DNA of 64,000 bases from Deltaproteobacteria bacterium (lineage in GTDB: Bacteria; Desulfobacterota; Dissulfuribacteria; Dissulfuribacterales; QOAL01): NCBI GenBank assembly GCA_026995935.1, contig JALWNK010000063.1, positions 1 to 64,000 of the forward strand. The letters are read 5' to 3'. Shown here piece by piece: positions 9,552 through 19,709 of this stretch; position 1 is the first letter of the stretch, and each line of letters begins with the position of its first letter. The notes beneath the pieces were generated by a model. It saw only the letters and a program-made list of their open reading frames with translations. It made no database searches and had not been told where the DNA came from. The translations under genes were made by a program, and so were the position numbers.

Positions 9552-10800
9552 GAAGGAGATGGATCTTCTCGAAAGATACAGTGAGATTGCAGGCAGAGAG
9601 GTGGTTGACCATCTGCGTCAGTTGTCTTCCCAGCTTAAGGGCATGCGGGTAGTTCACGTAAACTCCACGAGACAGGGAGGTGGGGTGGCTGAGCTTCTTG
9701 CCAAGATTGTTCCAATGATGAACGCCCTTGGTATTGATACCAGCTGGGAGGTTATAGAGGGCACGCCCTCCTTTTTTGAATGCACAAAGGGCTTTCACAA
9801 TGCCATCCAGGGAAACACTGTTGTGCTTAGTGATGAGGCCTTTCAGGAGTATCTGCGGGTAAACGCCCAAAACGCTGGGAAACTAAGGGACAAGCTAAGG
9901 GATGCCGATTTTGTGTTCATACATGATCCCCAGCCTGCAGCGCTTCTTGAAAACATTGCTGACAGGAGGGGCAAGTGGGTCTGGAGGTGTCACATTGACT
10001 GCAGCCGTCCCTACCGGCCTGTATGGAAATTTTTAAGGAGAATAGTTTGCGATTACGACGCCAGTATCTTTTCCACTGCCCAGTTCGTTCAGCCCCTTCC
10101 TCATCCCCAGTACATAATTGCGCCAAGTATCGATCCTTTGAGTGAAAAAAACATGGAGCTTCCAAAAGATGAGGTAGAAGGGGTGAGGGAGCGCTTTGGC
10201 CTTGATCCTGACCTGCCGATAATCCTTCAGGTCTCCCGTTATGACAGGTTCAAGGACCCCCTTGGGGTTATTGCCGCCTACAGGATTGCAAGAAAAATCG
10301 TTCCTATGCAGCTTGTTCTCGCAGGTGGTGGGGCCTCTGACGACCCTGAGGGGGAAATCGTGCTAAAGGAGGTTCAGAAGGCAGCAGAGGGGGACCCATA
10401 CATACACGTGCTTGTCCTGCCGCCAGATGCCCACAGGATAATAAACGCCCTTCAACGTGCAGCGGACATCGTGCTCCAAAAATCCATCAGGGAGGGCTTT
10501 GGTCTTACGGTTACAGAGGCCATGTGGAAATCAAAGCCGGTAATTGGCGGAGATACCGGCGGCATAAGGCTTCAGGTAATTGACCATTACACAGGTTTCA
10601 GGGTGAGAAGCCCGGAAGGAGCAGCCCTTAGAATAAGGTATCTGCTCCACAACCAAGAAAAGAGAATGGAGATGGGGCAAAGGGCAAAACGGTTTGTCAG
10701 GGAAAACTTCCTTTTGACCCGCCACCTGAGGGAGTATCTGGCCCTTATGATAGCCATCTTCCACGGCCTTGAAGACAGGATCGATCTTACCAGACCTTGA
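9544..10800 (+). CDS. treT: trehalose synthase (glycosyl-transferring), GT4 TreT-like
   Basis: VVHVNSTRQGGGVAELLAKIVPMMNALGIDTSWEVIEG; KSIREGFGLTVTEAMWKSKPVIGGDTGGI. Confidence 0.85.
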   Translation: MTRKEMDLLERYSEIAGREVVDHLRQLSSQLKGMRVVHVNSTRQGGGVAELLAKIVPMMNALGIDTSWEVIEGTPSFFECTKGFHNAIQGNTVVLSDEAFQEYLRVNAQNAGKLRDKLRDADFVFIHDPQPAALLENIADRRGKWVWRCHIDCSRPYRPVWKFLRRIVCDYDASIFSTAQFVQPLPHPQYIIAPSIDPLSEKNMELPKDEVEGVRERFGLDPDLPIILQVSRYDRFKDPLGVIAAYRIARKIVPMQLVLAGGGASDDPEGEIVLKEVQKAAEGDPYIHVLVLPPDAHRIINALQRAADIVLQKSIREGFGLTVTEAMWKSKPVIGGDTGGIRLQVIDHYTGFRVRSPEGAALRIRYLLHNQEKRMEMGQRAKRFVRENFLLTRHLREYLALMIAIFHGLEDRIDLTRP

Positions 10801-11576
10801 AAATACTTAAGGAGAAAGAAAAAGTGGAGGCCTTCTGGCAAAAGGTTGCCAAGGGTCGAGTAAGAAGGCTTCTCATGCTCGACTACGATGGGACCCTTTC
10901 ACCCTTTGTGGCAGAAAGGCTCAAGGCCTATCCCTATCCGGGCCTTCCTGGGATCCTTGAAAGGATACTTGATAGCAGCAAGAACCGGGTGGTCATCATA
11001 TCTGGAAGAAATGCACTGGAGGTAAAGGAGCTCCTGGGCCTTAACGTGCCTGTTGAGATATGGGGAGGACACGGAATGGAAAGGCTGCTTCCCTCTGGCC
11101 GTCTCGTACAGGTCCCGGTTTCCAGGGAGTCTGAGAAGGTGTTTCACCAGGTGGAGGAGTGGGCAGACCATGAGGGCTTAAGCCGTAGCCTTGAGGAAAA
11201 ACACGGCTCCATGGCCTTTCACGTAAGGGGAATGGGGAAGAGCCGTGCAGCCAGGCTCCTTGAAGAGGCAACGGAATTTTTTAAAGAGGTCTCCTCCGGT
11301 TCAGACTTAAAAGTAAATGCCTTTGACGGCGGGGTTGAACTAAGGACCAGGGGTGTGGACAAGGGCAGGGTGGTAAGAGAGCTCCTTGAGGATTTTGATA
11401 AAAACTGTGCCTGTTCCTATTATGGGGACGACCTTACGGATGAAGACGCCTTTTCTGCCCTTGATGGATCAGGGGTGTCCTTTCTTGTGAGAAAAAAATT
11501 CAGACAAACAAATGCGGACGTGTGGATAATCCCGCCTGATGAGTTGAAAGAGTGCCTGGCTAGATATATCCTTTAA
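10797..11576 (+). CDS. otsB: trehalose-6-phosphate phosphatase
   Basis: HAD motif LLMLDYDGTLSPF; YYGDDLTDEDAF. Confidence 0.9.
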   Translation: MKILKEKEKVEAFWQKVAKGRVRRLLMLDYDGTLSPFVAERLKAYPYPGLPGILERILDSSKNRVVIISGRNALEVKELLGLNVPVEIWGGHGMERLLPSGRLVQVPVSRESEKVFHQVEEWADHEGLSRSLEEKHGSMAFHVRGMGKSRAARLLEEATEFFKEVSSGSDLKVNAFDGGVELRTRGVDKGRVVRELLEDFDKNCACSYYGDDLTDEDAFSALDGSGVSFLVRKKFRQTNADVWIIPPDELKECLARYIL

Positions 11577-11581
11577 CCAGG

Positions 11582-13063
11582 ATGGATAATCACGAGGCCA
11601 ATCAAAGAAGACTTATTGCCGTATCCAACCGGCTTCCCATAAAGATTGTTCAAACCGGCTCTGGCCCAAAGGTTCTTCCTGGAGCAGGTGGTCTGGTCAC
11701 CGCCCTCGCCCCTGTCTTGCGGGACAGGGGAGGGCTATGGATAGGCTGGTCAGGCTCGGAGTTTGACCCTTTCCACTTAGAGCTTTTAAAGGAGGCCTCC
11801 CAAAAGACCGGCTACGGCCTTATTCCAGTTCCTTTGGACAGGGAGGATATCGACTCCTACTACTACGGATTTTCAAACGAGATTATCTGGCCCCTTTTCC
11901 ATGACCTGCAGAGCAGATGCCGTTTCAAACCAAGATATTGGTACAGATACCTTGAGGTAAACAGGAAGTTTGCCGAGTGCATAAGGGCCAATGCCTCGTC
12001 CAACGACTATATCTGGGTCCACGACTATCATCTCATGCATGCAGCCTTTTTCATGCGTGGCCTGGGTATGGGCCAGCCCAAGGGGTTTTTCCTGCACATA
12101 CCCTTTCCACCTGTTGATATTTTCATGAAGCTTCCCTGGAGGAGGGATGTCCTTGAGGCCCTTCTCCACTTCGATCTCCTTGGTTTCCAGACCATGCGGG
12201 ACAAGAGAAACTTCCTGAACTGCCTCTCCATGCTCATTCCAGAGGTCAGGCTGCGAAGGAGGGGAGCCATCTCCGACGTGAGGTTTGACGGAAGGGTAGT
12301 AAGGGTCGGGGCCTTTCCCATAGGCATAGATTACAAGTCCTTTGCCAGGGACAGCGCCTCAAAGGAAGTGGCCGAGGCCGCATGGTATCTCCATGAGGCC
12401 TTGCCAGACAGGCAGATAATTCTGGGAGTAGACAGGCTGGACTATACCAAGGGAATTCCGGAAAGACTCTACTCCTTTTCTGACGCACTTGAGAGGTTCC
12501 CGGAACTCAGGCAGAGGGTGAGTTTTGTGCAGGTTGTAGTGCCAAGCCGGGCCGAGGTGCCGGAGTATCAGGAGCTTAAGAGGGAAATCGAAAGGATAGT
12601 GGGGGAGGTGAATGGCCGTTTTACCCAGTCTGGCTGGGTTCCAATTCACTATCTTTACAGGAGTCTTGACAGGACTCAGCTTCTTGCATACTACCGTCTG
12701 GCTGAGATCGCCCTTGTAACTCCATTAAAGGACGGAATGAATCTGGTGTGCAAGGAATACTGTGCATGTAACCTTGAAGAGAAGGGTGTGCTCATCCTAA
12801 GCGAGTTTGCAGGCGCGGCAGCCCAGCTCCACCGGGGCGCACTCATGGTCAATCCCTATGACATTGAAGGGGTTTCCAAGGCCATCTTTTCCGCATTTTC
12901 CATGCCTGATGAGGAAAGGGCAAGGAGGATGAAGATCCTCAGACGCGCAGTCAGGAGAAGGGATATCTTCTGGTGGGTAAACACCTTTTTAAAGGCGGCC
13001 TTTGCACGAAACCTGGATGCCTTTCCAAGGGAGATGGCCGAAGAATACGTTCCTCAGAATTAG
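11582..13063 (+). CDS. otsA: alpha,alpha-trehalose-phosphate synthase (GT20)
   Basis: [51 protein letters not shown]. Confidence 0.92.
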   Translation: MDNHEANQRRLIAVSNRLPIKIVQTGSGPKVLPGAGGLVTALAPVLRDRGGLWIGWSGSEFDPFHLELLKEASQKTGYGLIPVPLDREDIDSYYYGFSNEIIWPLFHDLQSRCRFKPRYWYRYLEVNRKFAECIRANASSNDYIWVHDYHLMHAAFFMRGLGMGQPKGFFLHIPFPPVDIFMKLPWRRDVLEALLHFDLLGFQTMRDKRNFLNCLSMLIPEVRLRRRGAISDVRFDGRVVRVGAFPIGIDYKSFARDSASKEVAEAAWYLHEALPDRQIILGVDRLDYTKGIPERLYSFSDALERFPELRQRVSFVQVVVPSRAEVPEYQELKREIERIVGEVNGRFTQSGWVPIHYLYRSLDRTQLLAYYRLAEIALVTPLKDGMNLVCKEYCACNLEEKGVLILSEFAGAAAQLHRGALMVNPYDIEGVSKAIFSAFSMPDEERARRMKILRRAVRRRDIFWWVNTFLKAAFARNLDAFPREMAEEYVPQN

Positions 13064-13205
13064 CTCATCAATTTTGGCATTCGAAATTACTTAACCCTTC
13101 CAGTTTTTCATCCCCTAGGCCGATAAAAATAAAACAGGAATCACAAAAATCATGGCTGGTAAGCCTGTATTCAAGGTCTGATCTTGCCAGAAAGGGAGAT
13201 TTAAA

Positions 13206-14744
13206 ATGGAAACGGGAGTCCTTATGGAAGGTAATCTTGCCAGAGTGCCAACCTTTGAGGCCAGGGAGGAAATACTTGAGAGACTGTCGCCCTATCTTTC
13301 AGAGCTTAGGTACAAAAGGGGTCAGGAGATAGACATAAGGTCCCACGATAGCAGCCTTTACTATGTCCTTGAAGGCAAGGTGGAGGTTTCCTACGAGGAA
13401 CAGGGGACAAGGATTATCGTAGCCATCATCGGCCAAGGGGAGTTTTTTGGAGAGGTCGGATTCATTGATGGCATAACCAGGGTAAGGAACATCAAGGCCA
13501 GCAGGGATTCCGTTCTCCTGAGGCTTTCCAGGGGCAAGTTTAAAAGGCTGAAAGTTGAGGATCCGCATCTTTTCGGGGACGTTGTACACCTTATAAGCCT
13601 TTCCATCTGCAAGAAATTTCGTCAGGTAATAGGGGAGTCAAGGCCGCTAAACAGCTATTCTGCCTTTCTTTCAAGTGGAAGGGTTCCCCTGTTCAGGGAA
13701 CTAAAGGCAGTGCCGGATAATGTTTTTAGAGGCCGCCTGTGGAGAAAGGTCAGCGAAGAGGTGGAGTCATTCAAGGCAGAAATGTACCACATTGCCAACG
13801 AGATCCAGGCATGTCCAGAAGGTGAGCTCTTTGACAGGTGTTATCCCAAGGTCAAGGAACTCATAGACCACTTTGACTCCTACATTGAGGCCCTTTCAAG
13901 GAAAGAGAAGGAAGACTCAGAGACAATGGAGTATGTATGGGGTTTTATCTTCAAGGAGATTTTCCCATACTTTATGAGGAGCCGATTTGCCCAGCGTGCC
14001 TATTTCAAGCCAAAGGGGTATGCAGGGGATTTTCTCATGATGGAGGCCATCTACAGGAATGAACCTGACGGAGATGGGGCCCTGGGGCTTCTCGTGGACA
14101 GGTACTGTCTTGATACGCCTCCTGCCAGGGCCGTCCGGGAAAGGAGAAGGCTCCTTTCAGACATCATTGAAGAGGAGGTGGAAAGACGTATTTCCAGGGG
14201 GTTAAAGGCTGGCGAAAGGGTGAGGATAATGAACCTTGCTTGCGGTTCAAACAGGGAGCTTTTTGACTTTCTAAAAAGGAGCGCAAGGACGGACGCCATT
14301 GAGGCCCTATGCATTGATGCGGACAAGGACGCATTAAAGTACACGAAGGAAAAGGTGGATACATTCCGTCATGACGCCTCTATTAGCCTGATGCAGGAAA
14401 ATGTGATAAAATGGTCTTTAGGCAGGTCAAAACATGATTTTTCAAGGCAGGATATCATCTATTCTGCAGGCCTTACAGACTATCTGGATGAGCGCCTTTT
14501 TACTGTCCTTGTGAAAAAGGCCCACAGCTTCTTAAGACCGGGTGGAGTTTTGATACTAAGCAATTTTTCTGTAAATAACCCCAACAAGGCATGGATGGAC
14601 CACATTTTGCAGTGGAAACTCATACACAGAAGTGACCAGGATCTTAAACGCCTCTTTAGGGCCGGCGGTTTTGGCAAAGGTGTCAAAGTCTTTCACGAGC
14701 GTGAGGGAGTAAACCTCTTTGCCGTTGGCAGAAAGGAGGCGTAG
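13206..14744 (+). CDS. cNMP-binding domain fused to PhcB-like SAM-dependent methyltransferase
   Basis: N-terminal CAP-like domain (VLEGKVEVSYEEQGTRIIVAIIGQGEFFGEVGFIDG...); C-terminal class I MTase (NLACGSNRELFDFL) with KPKGYAGDFLMMEAIY and NFSVNNPNKAWMDHILQWKLIHR, resembling PhcB. Confidence 0.8.
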   Translation: METGVLMEGNLARVPTFEAREEILERLSPYLSELRYKRGQEIDIRSHDSSLYYVLEGKVEVSYEEQGTRIIVAIIGQGEFFGEVGFIDGITRVRNIKASRDSVLLRLSRGKFKRLKVEDPHLFGDVVHLISLSICKKFRQVIGESRPLNSYSAFLSSGRVPLFRELKAVPDNVFRGRLWRKVSEEVESFKAEMYHIANEIQACPEGELFDRCYPKVKELIDHFDSYIEALSRKEKEDSETMEYVWGFIFKEIFPYFMRSRFAQRAYFKPKGYAGDFLMMEAIYRNEPDGDGALGLLVDRYCLDTPPARAVRERRRLLSDIIEEEVERRISRGLKAGERVRIMNLACGSNRELFDFLKRSARTDAIEALCIDADKDALKYTKEKVDTFRHDASISLMQENVIKWSLGRSKHDFSRQDIIYSAGLTDYLDERLFTVLVKKAHSFLRPGGVLILSNFSVNNPNKAWMDHILQWKLIHRSDQDLKRLFRAGGFGKGVKVFHEREGVNLFAVGRKEA

Positions 14745-16911
14745 TTTTCCGGGAGTATCCCGACATTTGAAGAATTATTCAAGGCTAAAAAAGGAGTTTC
14801 AGGATGATCTTTTCCCCGTCTTCAAAAAGACGGTGGCCCTTGGTCTGATCCTGATTATTGTCCTTGTTCCTGCCTTTTCCTGGGTAGATTACTTCTACTA
14901 TCCACAGTTTTTTCACAGGTTTCTCTACTTCCGCTTGATAGCGGCCTCTGTGGCGGCCTTTCTATTCTATCTAAATCTCAGGGCAAAGAGCTTTCGTGCA
15001 TCAAAGCTTATTGGGATACTTGGTTACTACGTGGTAGGCTTTTCCATCATCTTGATGATCAGGGATGTAAATGGCTTTGGCACCCCTTACTATGCAGGAC
15101 TCTTAATGGTGTTCATTGGTTTTATTGCCATATTGCCCCTGGATGTCTTAAGTCACCTTTTCCACGTACTTGTCCTTTATTCCTTATACGTTGCCGTGGT
15201 GTTCATGTCTGGACAGAGGCGGATACCGCCGCTTTTCTGGGTGAATAACGTCTTTCTCCTTTCGTCCCTGACCATCTTGCTGACTGCTTCGGCCTTCAAT
15301 TACAAGAAGCGCTTTGAAGAGTTTGTTGGAAGAAAGAGGCTCATGAAGGCAGAGGAATGCCTGAGGAACTATGCAGAAAGGCTTAAGCAGAATGCCAGGG
15401 AATCTGAGTCAAAATATGTGACAGTGGTGAACAATGCCAGGGAAGGGATACTCATATTGCGGGATGAAGGCATAAGTTTCTGTAATCCAAAGGCCAGGGA
15501 TATCCTCAAGGAAATTGGTGCGCTGGAAAATGGAGAACCCTCCCTCATGGCCCTTCCCCGGCAGATGAGGGAGGAGATCGAAAGGGCCTATAAAAGGGCG
15601 GTTAAAGAGGGAAGGGGCACTGTAAACCAGGAGCTCAGGCTTGTGGAGGAAGGCCTTCCCAGGAAATGGTTTGAGTACACAACGGTTCCGGTGGAGCTTG
15701 GGGAATCAAGGGCATGCGTGCTGTTTTTAGGGGATATTACGGCCCGCAAACAGATGGAAAACGAGCTGATCCAGTCCCAGAAGATGGAGGCCATAGGTGT
15801 AATGGCAGGAGGAGTGGCCCATGATCTCAACAACGTCTTCCAGATAGTGTCTGGATACGTACAGATGGGCCTTGAGGTTGCAGAAAAGGATTCGCGTCTT
15901 AACTATTTCTTGAAACAGATAGAGAAAACCGTCAGCAGGGCCTCCATGGTTGCCAGGCAGCTACTTATCTTTGCCAGAAAGGATGAGAGCAATAAGGAAG
16001 TGCTGGATGTCAATTCCCAGATAGTATCCCTCACAAAGCTCCTTCACAGGGTCATCCCAAAGATGATCACCATTGATCTCAGGCTTTCAGCAGATGCCGG
16101 CCACGTTTTTGCAGACCCAGTAAAGCTTGAGCAGGTGCTCTTGAATCTCTGCATAAATGCCCGCGATGCCATGCCCGAAGGGGGGAGGCTTGAGATTTCC
16201 ACCTGCCGCACCCAGAGCCTGCCGGAAGATTTGACGGAAATCAAGGCAGGGGAAACGGCAGAATACGTCCGCATAAAGGTCTCAGATTCCGGTTGCGGCA
16301 TACCAGCAAGTATCAAGGAAAGGATATTTGATCCGTTTTTTACCACAAAGGAAAAGGGCAAGGGTACGGGGCTTGGCCTTTCTATAGTTTACGGCATTGT
16401 CAAGGATCATGACGGTTTCATTACATGTGACAGCAAAGAGGGTGAAGGAACGGAGTTTTCAGTCTATTTGCCCGTTTGCAAGGAGAAGGAAGAGACAAAG
16501 CCAGAAGAGTCCCGAGAGGAAGAAATAGAGCAGACCAGAAACGAAACCATATTGCTGGTGGATGATGAGGAGCAGATAAGGGACATTGGCATAAACATGC
16601 TCGGTAAGGCGGGCTACAGGGTTACGGCAGTTGAGAGCGCCGAGGCTGCCCTTGAATACATGGAAAAGCATCACTTGCAAGTGGATCTCATTCTTCTTGA
16701 TCTTAACATGCCGGGCATGGGAGGATTCAGGTTTCTTGAAGAGCTAAACCGCCGTTTTCCCGGCCACGGCATCAATATCATAATATGCACGGGTTATTTT
16801 GAAAAAGATGAGCTTTCAAGGGTCAGGGATCTGGGGGTGGATCGTGTTATAAATAAGCCATTTAAATTTTCCGATATCATGCCAATCATAAGGTCTGTGC
16901 TGTCCTCCTGA
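14719..16911 (+). CDS. hybrid sensor histidine kinase with N-terminal multi-TM domain (PhcS-like?), PAS, HisKA, HATPase, REC
   Basis: About 6 hydrophobic segments; [61 protein letters not shown]-terminal receiver [13 protein letters not shown]...[13 protein letters not shown]. Confidence 0.9.
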   Translation: MPLAERRRSFPGVSRHLKNYSRLKKEFQDDLFPVFKKTVALGLILIIVLVPAFSWVDYFYYPQFFHRFLYFRLIAASVAAFLFYLNLRAKSFRASKLIGILGYYVVGFSIILMIRDVNGFGTPYYAGLLMVFIGFIAILPLDVLSHLFHVLVLYSLYVAVVFMSGQRRIPPLFWVNNVFLLSSLTILLTASAFNYKKRFEEFVGRKRLMKAEECLRNYAERLKQNARESESKYVTVVNNAREGILILRDEGISFCNPKARDILKEIGALENGEPSLMALPRQMREEIERAYKRAVKEGRGTVNQELRLVEEGLPRKWFEYTTVPVELGESRACVLFLGDITARKQMENELIQSQKMEAIGVMAGGVAHDLNNVFQIVSGYVQMGLEVAEKDSRLNYFLKQIEKTVSRASMVARQLLIFARKDESNKEVLDVNSQIVSLTKLLHRVIPKMITIDLRLSADAGHVFADPVKLEQVLLNLCINARDAMPEGGRLEISTCRTQSLPEDLTEIKAGETAEYVRIKVSDSGCGIPASIKERIFDPFFTTKEKGKGTGLGLSIVYGIVKDHDGFITCDSKEGEGTEFSVYLPVCKEKEETKPEESREEEIEQTRNETILLVDDEEQIRDIGINMLGKAGYRVTAVESAEAALEYMEKHHLQVDLILLDLNMPGMGGFRFLEELNRRFPGHGINIIICTGYFEKDELSRVRDLGVDRVINKPFKFSDIMPIIRSVLSS

Positions 16912-17270
16912 TTTGACCAGATGGCCTTTTAAGACAGATCAAGCAATTTTTTTAGTTGGCGCCTTAAAAATAATCCTTTTAAACCAGTGGAATGTTAAGC
17001 CCCTTATTTTTTGCGCCCTTTCAAATCAATATTGCAAGCTTTTCCGAGAAAATCAAAAAAAAATTCAAAAAAAATGGATAAAAGTATGAGTATTTGTTAA
17101 CAAATTCCTTTTGACATATATCAATATTGGGGGTAAAAGCTAGTGAATGATTGTTCATAATTATGGGAGGGGCATTTTTTCTTGGCCCTTAAAAAACATT
17201 TAGTTATACCGCTGTTAAAAGGGGAATTTTCAGCGGTTTGGCAAAAAAGGATGTGGATGGTTAGGGAACT

Positions 17271-18683
17271 ATGGAAAAACAAAAGGGAGTTACTACGGTT
17301 TTCAGGTCAGGGTTTGGTTTGGTTTGGTTCGCTATTCTCCTGATGTTCTTTGCCAGTTCTGTCTTTGCCGAGATAGATCTGCCCTACGGCACCTTGAACA
17401 TCAGCAGTAGGACCCAGTATCAGGTCAAGTGGTCAACACCCCCGGACAAGTTCATGGTGCCCAATGACTCCAGCGACCAGGATTTTGAGGAACAGGTCGG
17501 GGTCAACTGGGACTGGCGTGAAAAGGGTGTGAGTTTCAACTTTCTGGGCAGGTACAGGAAGGACCTTGACGGAACACCTGAGGGTTCGATCTTTCAGGAT
17601 TACATCGATGCCTGCGGTGACAACAGGCAACAGGCCATGGTTTATTACGGATACCTGGAATTCACAGAGCTGATTCCCGATTATGATATACGCGTTGGCC
17701 GTCAGTATGTCTTCGGGGTTGACCAGAACATACAGCTTGACGGACTTTGGCTTCGGGGTGACAGGCCCTTTGGCCTTAACTGGTTTAGCTTTGAGGCCTT
17801 TGGAGGCATGCCTTCCCAGCCGTTTGCCAACCTTAGAAAGGATGGCATTGGAGGACTCAACCTCGAGTTCTATCCCATGAAGGACCTGGTTCTCCACGTG
17901 GATTCCACCTTTTACAAGGAAAATTCATGGGAGCTGCAAGCAGATTGGCGCCCCTACGAAAATCTGCGCATGGACGCTCATGGTGCCTTCATAAACAACC
18001 ATGCACGTTATGCATTCTTTAATGCGGTAGGAGATATAGAAAAGACCGGAACTACCATAGGTTTCAAATACTATAGAAATTTCGAGATCAAGTATGACTC
18101 CGAATTCATCTTTGATTGGCAATCTCCAGAGAATGATTTGGGCAAGGACATCAAACGGTTTTACCTGGCAAGGGAGCGGGCCTATAACCAATTCGATATC
18201 TCCCTGAGCCAGGCAATACCCACCCAGGAGGGCCTGGCCTTCTTCTCGCGAGTAAGCATAAGAAAGCTCGATTCAAGTGACGATGAAGACCTTTACACCA
18301 CAGATTTCGTTAGCTTCACAGCAGGAATCAACATAAACGAATGGCTGAATCTCGAGGGCTTCCACCTTTCTGCAGGTATAACCAAGTGGTGGGAAAACAG
18401 GGACACCTATTACGAGGCAAAGTCCATTTCTGTCTTTGCAAATATTCGCCAGGAACTCTTTGACAGGTGGGAGATCTCCGGTGGTTACTACTTCAAGACC
18501 GAGGACGTAAACAGCCTCATAGAGAACGAGGCCGCGAACAACTACTACGGGGCCGTCCGGTACCGCATGGATGAGAACAAGTGGGCCGAGCTAAAATACG
18601 AATATGAGCGTGACGACTACTACAAGGAATTTGGCGTCAGTGACATAAACAGCCTTACGGCAACTGTTTATGTGAAATTCTAA
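17271..18683 (+). CDS. outer-membrane beta-barrel (porin-like) protein
   Basis: Signal peptide ending FASSVFAE; alternating aromatic beta-strand pattern; C-terminal aromatic ...TATVYVKF; next to multiheme cytochromes. Confidence 0.75.
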   Translation: MEKQKGVTTVFRSGFGLVWFAILLMFFASSVFAEIDLPYGTLNISSRTQYQVKWSTPPDKFMVPNDSSDQDFEEQVGVNWDWREKGVSFNFLGRYRKDLDGTPEGSIFQDYIDACGDNRQQAMVYYGYLEFTELIPDYDIRVGRQYVFGVDQNIQLDGLWLRGDRPFGLNWFSFEAFGGMPSQPFANLRKDGIGGLNLEFYPMKDLVLHVDSTFYKENSWELQADWRPYENLRMDAHGAFINNHARYAFFNAVGDIEKTGTTIGFKYYRNFEIKYDSEFIFDWQSPENDLGKDIKRFYLARERAYNQFDISLSQAIPTQEGLAFFSRVSIRKLDSSDDEDLYTTDFVSFTAGININEWLNLEGFHLSAGITKWWENRDTYYEAKSISVFANIRQELFDRWEISGGYYFKTEDVNSLIENEAANNYYGAVRYRMDENKWAELKYEYERDDYYKEFGVSDINSLTATVYVKF

Positions 18684-18714
18684 GGTAATGAACATCTTTT
18701 CAGGGGATAAGGAT

Positions 18715-19623
18715 ATGAAGAGGATAAATTCACTCACCATGATATTGGCCATTATGGCCATTGTAGGTTTTGCCATTTCCGGGTGCAAGAAGGAGGAAGG
18801 CGGGCTGAAGTTTAACCATCAGCTTCATGTGGTGGATAACGAGATGAAATGCTCAGACTGCCACAGCGCCGGCAAGGATGGCAAGATGGAAAACCCGGAT
18901 ATGGACAAATGCTCAGAGTGCCACGACATAGACGTTGATCATCCCTCGGATGACTGCCTTATGTGCCATACACTAAAGAGCTCCATGAACGATTACTCTG
19001 TTGAAGAGTCTGTTCCGGAAAAGCCCAAGGGTTACGTTGACCTCTTATTCACCCACGAGGCCCACGAAGACGTGGAGTGCAACACGTGTCACAAGGGGAT
19101 AGACAAACAAGAGAGCCTTTCTGAGTTGGAGTGGCCTGACATGTTCACCTGTAAAAAGTGCCATAACGGCGAGGAGGCACCTATTGACTGCGAAGTCTGT
19201 CACACCAAGGTCAGGAAGGAAATCCCGCCTGAGAGCCACCACGGTGATTGGGCAATGCAGCATGGGCCTGCCAGCCGTTTCGATAAGTCCTGCGAGTTTT
19301 GCCACGACAATCCAAAAAGGTTCTGCAATGACTGTCACCAGACCCAGAAACCCAAGGATCATATATTCAACTGGAAGACCACTCAGCACGGACAGGATGC
19401 AACCCATGATCGCAGGCTATGTGCGGTTTGTCATCCGGCATCCTACTGCTCTGACTGTCACCGCAGCCAGAAGCCCGTTTCCCATTCGAGGGGAGACTGG
19501 ATGGCCTATACAAGGGAAAACGGACATGCAGAGGCAGCAAAACGCAACTTCCGTAGCTGTAACGTGTGCCATACCACTTCCGAGTGCAGGGAGTGTCATC
19601 AGAACGTAATTCTGAGAAAATAA
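18715..19623 (+). CDS. dodecaheme c-type cytochrome, lipoprotein
   Basis: 12 CXXCH motifs; lipobox-like VGFAISGC; start at 18715 preferred over 18688. Confidence 0.9.
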   Translation: MKRINSLTMILAIMAIVGFAISGCKKEEGGLKFNHQLHVVDNEMKCSDCHSAGKDGKMENPDMDKCSECHDIDVDHPSDDCLMCHTLKSSMNDYSVEESVPEKPKGYVDLLFTHEAHEDVECNTCHKGIDKQESLSELEWPDMFTCKKCHNGEEAPIDCEVCHTKVRKEIPPESHHGDWAMQHGPASRFDKSCEFCHDNPKRFCNDCHQTQKPKDHIFNWKTTQHGQDATHDRRLCAVCHPASYCSDCHRSQKPVSHSRGDWMAYTRENGHAEAAKRNFRSCNVCHTTSECRECHQNVILRK

Positions 19624-19709
19624 GTGGGGAACAGTCGCCTTTTTCCGCCGGATGGGGGCGATAGGGAATGTTTTGTGTAAAAGGTTCAAAAATTTTAGGA
19701 GGTTTAGGA

